Origin: Asterias amurensis | Taxonomy: Eukaryota > Echinodermata > Asteroidea > Forcipulatida > Asteriidae | DNA: 64,000 nt | Direction of reading: 5' to 3' | Assembly: GCF_032118995.1 (NCBI RefSeq) | Contig: NC_092650.1 | Location: forward strand, 12,832,501 to 12,896,500 | Part shown: positions 14,001 through 21,950 of the stretch, in pieces | Layout: the number at the start of each line of letters is the position of its first letter | How positions within the stretch are numbered: position 1 is the first letter of the stretch | Program-made: the position numbers and the translations under genes | Notes under the pieces: generated by a model | Told to the model about the DNA's origin: nothing | The model's input: only the letters and a program-made list of their open reading frames with translations | Database searches by the model: none

Positions 14001-15561
14001 TCATCAGCCCTGGGGCCAATTTTATAGAGCTGCTTAAGCAAAATATTTGCTTAAGCACGAAAATAACTCGCTTATTTTACACATGTTACTGGCCACAATT
14101 TCATGACATATACATTCCCTGTGACTGGTATTTAGCTGTTGTTAAACTTAGCATAACAATTGAGCGGAGTCTTGGCCGGTAATCTGATTTTACTAAGCAA
14201 GGATTTTTTTGCTTAAAAAGCAAAACTTTGTGCTTAAGCAGCTCTATGAAATTAGGCCCAGGAGTTCAATTCCTTGGAGCAACAGATCATTTTATGCAGC
14301 ATCAGCTCATGGAACCAACTCCCCCTATGTCAAATCATCTTCATTAATCACAAAAAACATCATAATATGTTGTTTACTCAAGCGCCTCCAGCACCTTTTT
14401 AGGCAAACACCCGCACTAATGAGTTAACATTCTTTGTTGTTCTTATAATATTTTTATTTTTATTATTATATTTGACTTACTTGGCAAGATCCCATACTGT
14501 TGATGGTCTGACTGCTCCATCAAGATGAATGTGAAGCTCCACCTAAAAAAACCAATGTTTGAAATAATTATGAACACTCTAGAATCAATTGAGTTAAAGA
14601 CACTCGACACTATTGGTAATTTTCAAAGACCAGTCTTTAAATTTTGTGTATCTCAACATTATGCATAAAATAAAAAACATGTGAAAATTTGAGCTATTGG
14701 TTGTCAAACTTGCAAAATAATAATGAAGAAAAAAAGACACCCTTGTCACACGAAGGTGTGTGCTTTCAGATGCTTGATTAGACCTCAAAATCTAATTCTT
14801 AGGTCGTGGAAAATTACTTCTTTCTTGAAAACTACAGTACTGCGAGGGAGCCAATTATCACAATTTTTTATGCTATCATGGAGGAAGAAACGTGTCCCCA
14901 TTACTCATTACCAAAATATGGTTGTATGCTTATATAGTTATTTTGAACATAACTACCAATAGTGTCCGCTGCATTTACGATAGGCCCCCTTCAGCTTAAT
15001 CTCTCTTTAAAAATAAATTCTAAACAAAAGTAACTCTTTCTTTTCCTCAGTCCCTCACTGAAGGGAAATCTTTCCTGGAATCTGACCACTTAACCACTAG
15101 CCGCCTGTCTGAATGACCATTCCTTAAAACAAATTCACTTCTTAAAAGTTTAGCGAAGTCTTGGTACAGCGAATCTTCAAAACACCACATCAATTAATTT
15201 ACCAGGAAAATAAAGAATCTCCCCCCCCCCCCCCCATTAGGGGAATTGGCCTAATATAATTCTCAGTATTACTATTAGAAATTAAATTAGAAGTTAAAAT
15301 GAACTACATGTATCCAATAAAAGTTAAGGATGATGTTGGTATAAATTTTAAATAAAATGTTTAAATTCCTTAATAAAATAATACGAAAAGTTCCACCAAG
15401 TTTCCAGTTTACCGAGTCTAAAAGTTGCTTTAGACTCTAAAGCAACTTTTATTAATTATAAGGTCTAATTTAATTTAACCATACTAAACGTGAGTTTAAA
15501 ATCAAACCTTGGGTTGTTTCGCTGTTGAAGAAGCTGCCTGCATTTTCCGTGTGTGCTCCAT
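1843..15561 (-). CDS. ADA: adenosine deaminase (ADA1 type), nine exons, complete
   Basis: Hydrolyses adenosine and deoxyadenosine to inosine and deoxyinosine in purine salvage; the family is a zinc-dependent TIM barrel. Exons on the minus strand are 15561-15508, 14542-14481, 13694-13572, 11852-11596, 9519-9404, 8184-8041, 3295-3198, 2493-2364 and 1962-1843. All introns are GT-AG and phases join without a break, giving 1104 bases and 367 residues (human ADA1 has 363). Zinc ligands are H22 and H24 in HIHLDG, H216 in TVHAGE, and D298. Catalytic E219, H240 in GHGY, and D299 are present. SLNTDDP at 294-300 fits the ADA signature. There is no signal peptide, so a cytosolic ADA1 is favoured over a secreted ADA2/ADGF. 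The start is the ATG at 15561, with A at -3 and G at +4; an in-frame TGA lies two codons upstream. Family call very secure; exact borders inferred from splice consensus. Confidence 0.96.
2023..2350. mobile_element. family B TTAA element, right end truncated
   Basis: Starts TTAAAGGGAAGGTACACGTT, with central palindrome AAGACTTCTAGCTAGAAGTC. The usual right end, AATTACCAAACG to CCCTTTAA, is missing; homology stops near 2350, within about 15 bases of the ADA exon 8 donor. Confidence 0.85.
2364..2493 (-). CDS. ADA: ADA exon 8
   Basis: Residues 285-328 with the SLNTDDP signature holding zinc ligand D298 and catalytic D299. Acceptor TTTTTACCAG, donor GTG|GTTAGT. Hairpin element J ends about 20 bases upstream of the acceptor. 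A truncated family B element begins within about 15 bases of the donor. Confidence 0.95.
2514..2684. mobile_element. family J hairpin element in ADA intron 7
   Basis: Inverted arms of about 70 bp begin TAAGGCCAAGTCAAACTGC and end in the inverse GCAGTGTGACTCGGCCTTTA. ATGCAAAGAGAACACATT is repeated inverted inside. Ends about 20 bases from the exon 8 acceptor. Confidence 0.85.
2685..3197. other. ADA intron 7, remainder
   Basis: AT-rich intron with no repeat or gene recognised beyond element J. Confidence 0.6.
3198..3295 (-). CDS. ADA: ADA exon 7
   Basis: Residues 253-284 plus two bases of Arg285. [16 protein letters not shown] corresponds to the MHFEICPWSSYLTGA strand of human ADA. Acceptor TTGGTTGTAG, donor AG|GTAAGA. 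Confidence 0.94.
3640..3828. mobile_element. family E fragment
   Basis: Contains the GCTTAA/GCTAAGCA motifs of family E and ends TTTGAAATTGGGCCCC. The left terminus is not recognisable. Confidence 0.5.
3978..4372. mobile_element. family A TTAA element, AGCT-centred subtype
   Basis: TTAAAGGCACTGGACAC to GTCCAGTGCCTTAA. The central palindrome is TTCGAGACCTCAGC/TAAGGTCTCGAA, differing from the commoner A centre. Confidence 0.9.
4645..5543 (+). mobile_element. non-LTR retrotransposon 3' end (CR1/L2-like), 5'-truncated
   Basis: An open frame to the stop at 5479 encodes the region downstream of the reverse-transcriptase catalytic site. Visible are the LKLN-KTK motif, [38 protein letters not shown] and PRLWNSLP, typical of CR1/L2/Jockey-related LINE C-termini. 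The catalytic FADD motif and endonuclease are absent because the copy is truncated, as usual for LINEs. The 3' tail has GCGCCTTATAAATGCTG and ends in TTTATTAT. It lies in ADA intron 6, antisense to ADA. Confidence 0.85.
5544..5784 (+). mobile_element. second LINE 3' end fragment
   Basis: A short frame, [13 protein letters not shown] then [16 protein letters not shown] and a stop at 5652-5654, is the extreme C-terminus of a related LINE. The 3' UTR ends with GGCGCTATAGAAGACGTC. It abuts the first LINE tail head to tail. Confidence 0.75.
5785..6190 (+). mobile_element. tRNA-derived SINE
   Basis: The head resembles a type II (Leu/Ser-like) tRNA with A box TGGCCGAGCGATT and B box GGTTCGAATCC at 5851-5861. 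The body ends in GCGCTATATAAGACTTCG, the tail seen in the two LINE fragments just upstream. Not a functional tRNA gene: no clean acceptor stem and a long body. Confidence 0.8.
6190..7243. other. unassigned intron stretch with short palindrome
   Basis: Begins with AGCTGTTCCGA/TCGGAACAGCT (about 6190-6217) and an (ATT)n run. The rest is AT-rich. A 110-codon plus-strand frame at 6691-7023 has no recognisable similarity. CTGGAACAGCT near 7971 and another (ATT)n run suggest one larger element covering 6190-8035. Confidence 0.35.
7244..7800. repeat. tandem repeat, about 4.3 units of 125-130 bp
   Basis: The phrase TATCTCAAGAACTACACAAC recurs at about 7246, 7372, 7502, 7632 and 7757. Most units contain the palindrome-like CTTCCGGGTCAACCGGAAG. 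No coding capacity recognised. Confidence 0.85.
8041..8184 (-). CDS. ADA: ADA exon 6
   Basis: Residues 205-252. It carries RTVHAGE (H216 zinc ligand, E219 catalytic) and ERIGHGY (H240). Acceptor GTACAATTAG, donor CAG|GTAGAT. A 99-codon open frame overlapping here (8061-8360) is a shadow in another frame. Confidence 0.96.
8344..8738. mobile_element. family A TTAA element
   Basis: TTAAAGACACTGGACACTAT to GTGTCCGCTGCCTTTAA, with centre GACCTCAAATTC/AAGGTCTC. In ADA intron 5. Confidence 0.92.
8739..9403. other. ADA intron 5, remainder
   Basis: (ATT)n at about 8791-8820 is followed by an A-rich stretch resembling a LINE or SINE 3' region. Nothing more specific. Confidence 0.35.
9404..9519 (-). 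CDS. ADA: ADA exon 5
   Basis: Residues 166-204. [12 protein letters not shown] corresponds to the AIDLAGDE strand of human ADA. Acceptor TTTGTTTTCCAG, donor CAG|GTAAAG. Length 116. Confidence 0.94.
9621..9744. mobile_element. family F fragment
   Basis: GCACAATTTCATGGCTCTGC at the left and GTTAGCAGAGCAAGGAATTA at the right are decayed family F termini. Confidence 0.55.
10107..10499. mobile_element. family A TTAA element
   Basis: Both ends intact: TTAAAGGCAGTGGACAC and GTGTCCACTGCCTTTAA. ADA intron 4. Confidence 0.93.
10544..10725 (+). mobile_element. decayed tRNA-derived SINE fragment
   Basis: TGGCAGATGGTTTAG resembles the SINE A box and GTGGGTTTGAATTACGG its B box. It is followed by the CACTTCTGTCCTTGAGCA block also found in the other SINEs. 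Tail to tail with 10735-11094. Confidence 0.6.
10735..11094 (-). mobile_element. tRNA-derived SINE, minus strand
   Basis: Starts AGTGTCGCGGCCGAGG at 11094. B box GGTTCAAATCC is at 11032-11022. The body runs to TATATAAGAATTTG and an (ATT)n tail at the low-coordinate end. Same family head as 5785-6190. In ADA intron 4, same orientation as ADA. Confidence 0.8.
11204..11357. mobile_element. small hairpin element ending in GGGGCCGATTT
   Basis: GGGGGCCGATTTTAGAAAG and the inverse CTTTGTGAAATCGGCCCC, with inner inverted motifs TCGATTGAGTTGC and TTAAGATTGGATC. About 154 bp. Related in style to families E and F. Confidence 0.6.
11596..11852 (-). CDS. ADA: ADA exon 4
   Basis: Residues 81-165, the longest exon. 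It contains [16 protein letters not shown], the strand that follows the first helices in ADA, and [14 protein letters not shown]. Acceptor TTTTTCTGCAG, donor CCCT|GTAAGT. Length 257. Confidence 0.96.
11853..12372. other. ADA intron 3, first part
   Basis: No repeat or gene recognised. Confidence 0.5.
12373..12725. mobile_element. family A/B hybrid TTAA element
   Basis: A-type left end TTAAAGGCATGGACACTATT, but a B-like centre (AATAAAAGACTTCAGC...CTTTTATT). Right end TGTCAATGCCTTAA. Evidence that termini and centres exchange. Confidence 0.85.
12726..13201. other. ADA intron 3, middle part
   Basis: A 174-codon plus-strand frame (12559-13083) starts inside the preceding element and runs across this stretch. 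No domain recognised, so not called a gene. Confidence 0.4.
13202..13552. mobile_element. family A TTAA element
   Basis: TTAAAGGCATGGACACTATT to GTGTCCACTGTCTTTAA. Ends 20 bases from the ADA exon 3 donor. Confidence 0.92.
13572..13694 (-). CDS. ADA: ADA exon 3
   Basis: Residues about 39-80. [14 protein letters not shown] and [12 protein letters not shown] align with the helices after the first strand of ADA1. Acceptor TGCTTTTCAG, donor GAT|GTAAGT. Length 123. Confidence 0.94.
14012..14259. mobile_element. family E hairpin element
   Basis: GGGGCCAATTTTATAGAGCT and the inverse AGCTCTATGAAATTAGGCCC, with repeated GCTTAAGC motifs along both arms. ADA intron 2. Confidence 0.85.
14481..14542 (-). 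CDS. ADA: ADA exon 2
   Basis: Carries the zinc-binding motif HIHLDG, residues 22-27. Acceptor TTTTTTTAG|GTGG, donor CAA|GTAAGT. Length 62, leaving a two-base phase that the next exon completes as Lys39. Confidence 0.95.
14594..14977. mobile_element. family A TTAA element
   Basis: TTAAAGACACTCGACACTAT to AGTGTCCGCTGCATTTA. ADA intron 1, 51 bases after exon 2. Confidence 0.9.
14978..15507. other. ADA intron 1, remainder
   Basis: Contains a poly-C run (about 15221-15234) and a perfect 15-bp inverted repeat TAAAAGTTGCTTTAG at 15419-15433 and 15437-15451. Confidence 0.7.
15508..15561 (-). CDS. ADA: ADA exon 1
   Basis: Encodes 18 residues, starting MEHTRK and ending KQPK, before the conserved core. 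Donor AAG|GTTTGA is weaker than the other donors. A second, out-of-frame ATG lies 7 bases upstream of the start. Confidence 0.85.
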
Positions 15562-16035
15562 TTCTCATGTTTTCAACAGGGGCGTATATAGCGTTCATTT
15601 AGTGATGAGAACATGTTACACAGGAAGTACCGTGATGATGATTCACTGTACATAATGATTATTTCTAGCCCCGTGCCCGGCCTAATCATCGACCCCAACA
15701 ATGAAAGCTAACATTATAGTTATACGGACATCATGGCCATGAACGCTATGCATCAAAAAGCATAGACAATCGCATCAAACACACAGCCATTGTCACACAC
15801 AATTACGTCTAACGATGTAAACAAACTGTTAAGTGTGAGCGCCCTCAATTGGCAATCTATTGTGAATAAAAATATAACTCAAGTCTTCGCTCGGCCCCAG
15901 CGGCCAGTCTATCCAGTAACGGGCGAAACTCAAGGCTTGCAAACCATGTACCAAGACTATCAATTTGAATGATGTAGAAACTGATGAGTGGATCTGGACC
16001 GTGCGTGTTGAAAGTTTATATTATCTCCCAACCCA
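15562..16035. other. sequence upstream of ADA
   Basis: A likely 5' UTR and promoter region by position. On the minus strand GCTATATACG lies about 25 bases from the start codon, probably too close to be the TATA box of this start. No firm promoter. Confidence 0.25.
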
Positions 16036-16190
16036 TGGGTGCGTTCGTTTAGCTTCTCTGGGTCGACCCCGGTGTGTGGCGGTTTTTTTTCCCAGGACGA
16101 GTGTGTGCAGATAATTACCCACGTTCGTCCTAGTAAAAAAAAAACGCCACGCACCGGGGTCGACCCAGGGGAGCTAAACGAACGCACCCA
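16036..16190. mobile_element. family G hairpin element
   Basis: Perfect 19-bp termini TGGGTGCGTTCGTTTAGCT and inverse. Inside, GGTCGACCCCGGTG is also inverted (CACCGGGGTCGACC). 155 bp, GC-rich. Confidence 0.85.
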
Positions 16191-16216
16191 CACATGTTGC
16201 AAAGAATGGTTCGCTC

Positions 16217-16471
16217 AGGGCCCAATTTCATGGCTCTGCTTACCGTAAGCACAGAGTCGGCGCTTACGGAAGCAGGAAATTCTGTGCTTACGGCAAGCGT
16301 ATTTCACGGGTTAGCGGCGAAATTTGGCTTCTGCGCGTGCGTACTATACGTTTCTAGGCATTCTACGCTTACTACACGGCTAGCGCAGAAATTCGGCGCT
16401 TGCACGTAAGCGGGGAATCGCGATCGTAATCGCAGAATTCGGCGGTAAGCAGAGCCATGAAATTGGGCTCT
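16217..16471. mobile_element. family F hairpin element
   Basis: GGGCCCAATTTCATGGCTCT and the inverse AGAGCCATGAAATTGGGCTC. GCTTACGG and GTAAGC motifs repeat throughout. The second full copy is at 56164-56416. Confidence 0.88.
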
Positions 16472-17083
16472 GGGTGTTCTACAGGGCATTGCATGCGCGT
16501 CCTCCTCACAATTTTGAAGTTGCTTCCTAAATTAAAAGACACCCCTTGTTGATGGTCGTTGAGCTTACTTTGAAAAACACTTTGCCTTTATCCAGTGCGC
16601 TCACTTAACTGGCAATTTCTTCCTCCATTGGTAAGACACACCCTCGTTTAGAGGAATAGAGCAAGGACCCTCTATGGAGAAACACAATCTACCACCCACC
16701 TTGGTCGCCGTAGTGCCCGGTACAACAGAGTAGCCGCTCAGCAAATCCGGGTGTTTCTGATCACTGCGACTTTATTTAATTGGCCATAAATAATTCATTA
16801 ATTAATGAAAATACCTCTGGCAACATTAATAAAACCTCTTTTAAATAACATAATTATGTTTTCATAGAAATAAATGCTGATAATATTGATTGATTGATTA
16901 GGCTACTTTAATTCGTTTAAAGTCACCTGGAAGTGGTATTTTGTCAAAATAAAGCTTTTGTCACTAAACGATTGTTTTGATGAGTGGAATACGAATAAAC
17001 ATTTAACTAAGGTTCTAAAAAAAAAGATAGTTTCTATTTTATTTACAAATTTAAAAGTAGGCCCGACCGAGAGGGCGCTGTTC
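16472..17083. other. intergenic, nothing recognised
   Basis: Unique-looking sequence between family F and the THAP remnant. Confidence 0.4.
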
Positions 17084-17481
17084 GTGACGTCAATCGAGGC
17101 GCGATATTTAAGTCTTTCGCCTTTCAGGTACCTTCTTCGACTTCCCACTAGCTGTAAAAATTGTTGGGATGGCGTCATGTTTTAGAAGAAAAAAAACATT
17201 TCTCTTCATGTCAAAATGTGTGGTGTATTCCGGATTCTCGAAGCACGAGTGCACGACGGCCTCGAAGTGTTTGCTGACGTCGGACCGGACCACTTTGCAA
17301 ACTGACCCCATCTTTAGTTGTTTTGCTGCATCCAGCAGCAATACACCTGGTCGACATTGCCGGAAAAATGCAAGAGAAAAAAACCTTTTCGAAACACACA
17401 AACTCACGCTTAGGACTTGATACTTGCACGTACGTGAGTTCGATGTTCGATGGAGGCAAAGTCTGCCTCGATTGACGTCAC
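17084..17481. mobile_element. inverted-repeat element framing the THAP remnant
   Basis: GTGACGTCAATCGAGGC at 17084-17100 is repeated exactly in inverse at 17465-17481. The interior contains the THAP remnant. The arrangement suggests a decayed THAP-type DNA transposon or a captured gene fragment. Confidence 0.4.
17102..17352 (-). pseudogene. THAP zinc-finger domain remnant
   Basis: On the minus strand, MSTRCIAAGCSKTTKDGVSL (start near 17351) is a THAP N-terminus with the first two zinc cysteines. In a second frame further on come SKHF, HSCFENPEY and HDAIPTIF, matching the C-x2-H and AVPTIF end of a THAP domain. The central F-P and W core is missing and the two halves are in different frames, so this is a deleted, frameshifted remnant. 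It lies between a perfect 17-bp inverted repeat (17084-17100 and 17465-17481). It could alternatively be a real exon boundary, but no splice sites fit well. Confidence 0.55.
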
Positions 17482-18033
17482 AAAAGGGGTAGGCTGAGTC
17501 ACCCCAAGCAACTTTGTCTATTATTAAACATATAAATCGTTTAAAACAAATCTCTGTCAAATCGATTCTTAATATAGGAGATCAAGCTGGGTCAAAAAGA
17601 ATATTACTGAAATTTAGCAACGATCCAATCTTTCATTATTCCTTGTCATGGTGTCTGCTCCAGTAATTCTCCAACAAAGCGATGCACAGGGTATGGTTGC
17701 AATCGTCCTTGATGTCTCATGTAGGACTCCGTATAAATACAAACTGATCCAGTCATGATTATTTTTAATCAGCTACTATTCACTCAGAATGACGTAGGTC
17801 AGTTGGGCTTATCGTCGTTCAAAGATCACATCATAACTTGAGGCACAACACATAAAGCCAGTACATGTATACTGCTTACACTAAGAAGGCATTGTTCCGA
17901 GCTTGTGTGTTGGGACTACACCGACAACAGAAGGTGGGTAAATTATGCATCATTCATAATTATTTATAAATTGATAAAAATTATCTCGTTATTGATTTAT
18001 AAGATAATAATATCTCCATTTATGATGTAGTTG
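17482..18033 (+). promoter_or_regulatory. intergenic stretch with TATA-like box and donor-like site
   Basis: GTATAAATAC near 17730 is followed about 200 bases later by ACAGAAG|GTGGGT near 17934. It could be an untranslated first exon of the EF-hand gene; nothing else supports it. Confidence 0.15.
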
Positions 18034-18367
18034 TGAAGGCACTTGACACCTTCGGAAATTGTCAAAGACAAGTCTTTTCACTTACCTCAACATGTATGCA
18101 TAAAATAACAAACCTGTGAAAATTTGATATAAATTGGTCGTCGAAGTTGCGAGAGAATACTGGAAGAAAAAAACACCCTTGTTGCACGTCACAAGAGTGT
18201 GTGCTTTCAGTAAAAATTACTGCTTTCTCAAAAAACTACGTTACTTAAGATGGGGCCGTTTCTCACAAAATATTGTTTACTATCAACAGCTCTCCATTGC
18301 TTGAAACCAAGTAAGTTTTTATGCTAACAATTATTTTAGGAATTAACAATAGTGTCTAGTACCTTTA
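18034..18367. mobile_element. family A TTAA element, degraded
   Basis: GAAGGCACTTGACACC to AGTACCTTTAA with the A body, but lacking the central GAGACC palindrome. Confidence 0.8.
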
Positions 18368-18429
18368 AGTTTCGGCAAAACAATTTTACGGATATTGCAT
18401 GGGTCTTGATGTGGTTGGTCGCACTCCAA

Positions 18430-18821
18430 TTAAAGGCAGTGGACACTATTGGTAATTGTCAAAGACTAGTCTTCACAGTTGGTGTATCTGAACATATGCA
18501 TAAAATAACTAACCTGTGAAAATTTGAGCTCAATCGGTCATCGAAGTTGCGAGATAATAATGAAAGGAAAAAAAACACCCTTGTCACACGAAGGTGTGTG
18601 CGTTTAGATGGTTGATTTCGAGACCTCAAGTTCTAAATCTGAGGTCTCGAAATCAAATTCGTGGAAAATTACTTCTTTCTCGAAAACTATGGCCTTTCAG
18701 AGGGAGCCGTTTCTCACAATGTTTTTTATACCATTAACCTCTCCCCATTACTCGTCACCAAGAAAGGTTTTTATGCAAATAATTATTTTGAGTAATTACC
18801 AATAGTGTCCACTGCCTTTAA
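18430..18821. mobile_element. family A TTAA element, near-perfect ends
   Basis: TTAAAGGCAGTGGACACTAT to GTGTCCACTGCCTTTAA. Its right end is included in the following 138-bp tandem duplication. Confidence 0.95.
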
Positions 18822-19028
18822 CGTGCTTAGTTATAAAACGGACAATGAAAACAGTCCGATACTGTGTAAAAGCGCGTGATATTGTTTTGTGGTCACCAAG
18901 AAAGGTTTTTATGCTAATAATTATTTTGAGTAATTACCAATAGTGTCCACTGCCTTTAACGTGCTTAGTTATAAAACGGACAGTGAAACAGTCCGATACT
19001 GTGTAAAAGCGCGTGATATTGTTTTGTG
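18754..19028. repeat. 138-bp tandem duplication
   Basis: GTCACCAAGAAAGG starts at 18754 and again at 18892. Each copy contains the last 68 bases of the family A element plus 70 bases of flanking DNA ending GATATTGTTTTGTG. The copies are almost identical, so the duplication is recent. Confidence 0.93.
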
Positions 19029-19231
19029 GTGTCATGCAGGAAAATATTAATTTTAGTTCGATCTTTAAAATTAATTTTTTGAAATAATGGCAGGCCGAAT
19101 CATACCACAAGTGTCAGCAAATAGAAACCACATCATTCATGGTGTTTGTTGTGTTAAGCGAATCACCCAATGATGTGCAATAACCGGTCTTTTGTATTTT
19201 GAAGGAAGTCCAGTGAAAGAAGGAAGACAAG

Positions 19232-19606
19232 TTAAAGGGAAGGTACACGTTTGGTAATTATACTCAAAACAGATATTAACTTAAAAACTGACTTGGTAAC
19301 AAGCATTGGAGAGCTGTTGATAGTATAAAACATTGTGGGAAACGACTCCCTCTGAAGTAAAGTAATTTTTGATAACGAGGTAATTTCTCACTAAAATAAT
19401 AAAATACTTCTAGCTAGAAGTCTTTTATTCCCATCTGCACACCAATTCGTCCAACAGTTTTTTTTTGTTTCATACTTTTCTCGCAACTTCAAAGACCAGT
19501 TGGATGAGCCCAAATTTTCACAGGCTTGTTATTTTATGGTTATGATGGGATACACCAAGTGAGAACACTGGTCTTTGACAATTACCAAACGTGTACAGTG
19601 TCTTTA
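19232..19606. mobile_element. family B TTAA element
   Basis: TTAAAGGGAAGGTACACGTT to ACGTGTACAGTGTCTTTAA. Centre ACTTCTAGCTAGAAGT. The right terminus ends GTGTCTTTAA, like family A. Confidence 0.92.
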
Positions 19607-19687
19607 AGGGGAAAAACACGCCATAATGTCATGCATTGTGTGAAACATACCGCTGTACATAGTTCATATCCTGTCACCTGCTGGCCT

Positions 19688-20075
19688 TTAAAGGCAGTAG
19701 ACACTAATGGTGATTGTCAAAGACCTGTCTTCTCACTTGCTGTATCTCAACATTTTATGCACAAAACAACCAACCTGTGAAAATTTGAGCTCAATCGGTT
19801 ATCGAAGTTGCGAGATATTAATGAAAGAAAAAACACCCTTGTCACACGAAGTTGTGTGCTTTCAGATGCTTGATTTCGAGACCTCAAATTCTAAATCTGA
19901 GGTCTCGAAATCAAATTCGTGGAAAATTACTTCTTTCTCGAAAACTACTCCACTTCAGAGGGAACCGTTTCTCACAATGTTTTATACCATCAACCTCCCC
20001 CGTTACTCATAATTAAATAAGTGGTTATGCTCATAATAAGTTTGAGTAATTACCAATAGTGTCCATTGCCTTTAA
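19688..20075. mobile_element. family A TTAA element
   Basis: TTAAAGGCAGTAGACACTAA to GTGTCCATTGCCTTTAA with the GAGACCTCAAATTC centre. Confidence 0.94.
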
Positions 20076-20554
20076 GGCACAATTTGATTGTTATAATAAA
20101 ATGCATGGAGCCATAAAAATGTGCAAATAGAAACCTGTGAAAATCACTTTTGGGATACCGCTGAAAATCTGGAGCGGTTAACCGTACAGGAAGTTTAACA
20201 TGTTAGGCTAGGATAACAAAATCTGAGAAACGTTTTAAGCAAAAACGTTTCTCAATTTGAAATGTTTCTGAATCCTTCTCTCTAAAACCTCATTCCCTTA
20301 AAGGAATTGCTTTTTAAAATGTTATAGATTAGCCGTAGGAGTGCTTCCTACCGAGTAAGTTTTTATGGTCACTAATTAGGTATGCCCTCCCTTTAAATAC
20401 TAACAGTCATCAAGCTTAAGCCGTGGTTACCAAGTGTTTGTGACAAGTTCAACATGACGTCATACCATAGAGACGGATTACTGTAAGCCACCAGTGCAAG
20501 TGACCGAAGATGTGAATGATTGACACGTATTGCAATTGTCTTCGTAGATTTCAG
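20076..20554. other. intergenic, possible decayed TTAA element
   Basis: GAGAAACGTTTTAAGCAAAAACGTTTCTC is split by a short loop into inverted halves, and GCCCTCCCTTTAAAT near 20395 resembles a family B end. Too decayed to assign. Confidence 0.3.
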
Positions 20555-20775
20555 TATATAACGAGAGTACACTGACAACAATATTACACGGTGCGCGAGC
20601 TCTCTGGTCGTACTGTCGTTAGACTTGTGGACAAGTCGTCAAGTCTGTCGCCCTTTAGCGTTCTGACTCTCTCCGTGTGATTCCGAATCTCCTCGCGGTT
20701 GCCGCGGTATTCTCGCGCATTAGTCGCGCAACCAGCAGATCCCGCGGGGCCGCTGCAACTCGACATAAACAAACT
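20555..20775 (+). promoter_or_regulatory. TATA box followed by CpG-rich segment
   Basis: TATATAA at 20555-20561 is followed from about 20590 to 20765 by a segment with many CG dinucleotides (GTGCGCGAGC, CTCGCGGTTGCCGCGG, CTCGCGCATTAGTCGCGC), unlike the AT-rich surroundings. It could be a promoter or first exon of a plus-strand transcript. No coding frame recognised. Confidence 0.25.
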
Positions 20776-21149
20776 AAAACAACTTAGATAATCAACTCGA
20801 CTATCTCACCGCGTGGGACCATAAACAACTTGTCAACAAGTCTAGGTTTTTAGATAAGTAATCTTGAGAATGAAGCCATGGGGACTTCATTGAAATCAAC
20901 GTATGAGTAATACTCCAACTGGCAGCAGGCCATAAACCCTAATGATGTTTAAAAGTAAGCGGGCAAAAATATAAGCTATTCACTCAGGACTGCACAATTT
21001 TGCATAAGGAACAACGAATAGTGTAAGACCATGGTAAGACATAGTCGACTCCAATGGTTGTATCAGTGGATAATCATGAATTATTAAATAAATCTGACGA
21101 CAGGTGGCGCTATTGTCAGCAGTTTCGAGACGTTATTTCGGTGTGAGCA
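20776..21149. other. intergenic, nothing recognised
   Basis: No gene or repeat seen. Confidence 0.4.
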
Positions 21150-21334
21150 GGGCCCATATAATCATGGAACCGTTAACCCCACACAATTCTTAAGCAAAAC
21201 AAAATTATGCTAACCGAAATAAGGTTACCAGCCAAAATACCATATCACATGTACATATTGTGACTGGTTAACTAACTGCTCATTGCTAAGCAGTAACTGT
21301 ATTTTCTGCTATAGCAGCTCTATGAAATTGGGCT
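21150..21334. mobile_element. family E element, shortened
   Basis: Left GGGCCCATATAATCATGG is decayed; right CAGCTCTATGAAATTGGGCT is well kept. Confidence 0.65.
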
Positions 21335-21511
21335 CATGTCCTTATATGGGGAGTTCAGTTAACTTGCTTGGATTGACCAGTGGTCATTTCTCTGTGGAAT
21401 AACCATAGGGAACAGATAAAGGACCACATAACACACACAATCCAAACAGTTTTTAGTTGTTAGTTCACTTAAAATTAAATTCACAGTCTGATAATGAAAC
21501 TATATAAAAAC

Positions 21512-21527
21512 GGGGGGGGGGGGGGGG
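21512..21527. repeat. poly-G tract
   Basis: Sixteen or so consecutive G. Assembly length may be unreliable here. Confidence 0.9.
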
Positions 21528-21739
21528 CGAAAAAACTACAACCCGATACCCTTTCCCTTTCATATAGGCCTATACTGCTGGCAATTCTTTGCAAAACTGC
21601 AGTCAGTTCTGTCTCCTTAACATCGAAAAGAGTTTCCCGCCCCATTATGACCGATGGAAAAAATGAAGTGGAATAATAATTGTGCAATAATGACAGTCGT
21701 TATAATGATTATGCGTCTCTTTGGGAAAAAAACTTCTAA

Positions 21740-21950
21740 CTAAACTATTTAAGTTGAATTCGCGACCTCAGCAGCTAGTTGATGAAGTCTCGAATTAAAG
21801 GCATTTAAAGGTACACTTTTGCGACAAAGGTGTTTTTTGTTCCATTAATCTCTCGCAACTTCGACGACCAATTTGAGTTCAAATTTTCCCAGGTTTGTTA
21901 TTTTATGTACATGGTGAGAAGACCGATCTTTGACACAAACTTTCACTTTG
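21740..21950. mobile_element. family A fragments, decayed
   Basis: Pieces of the A body: AATTCGCGACCTCAGC, the CAAAGGTGTTTTTTG block and CAGGTTTGTTATTTTATG. Termini lost. Confidence 0.55.
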
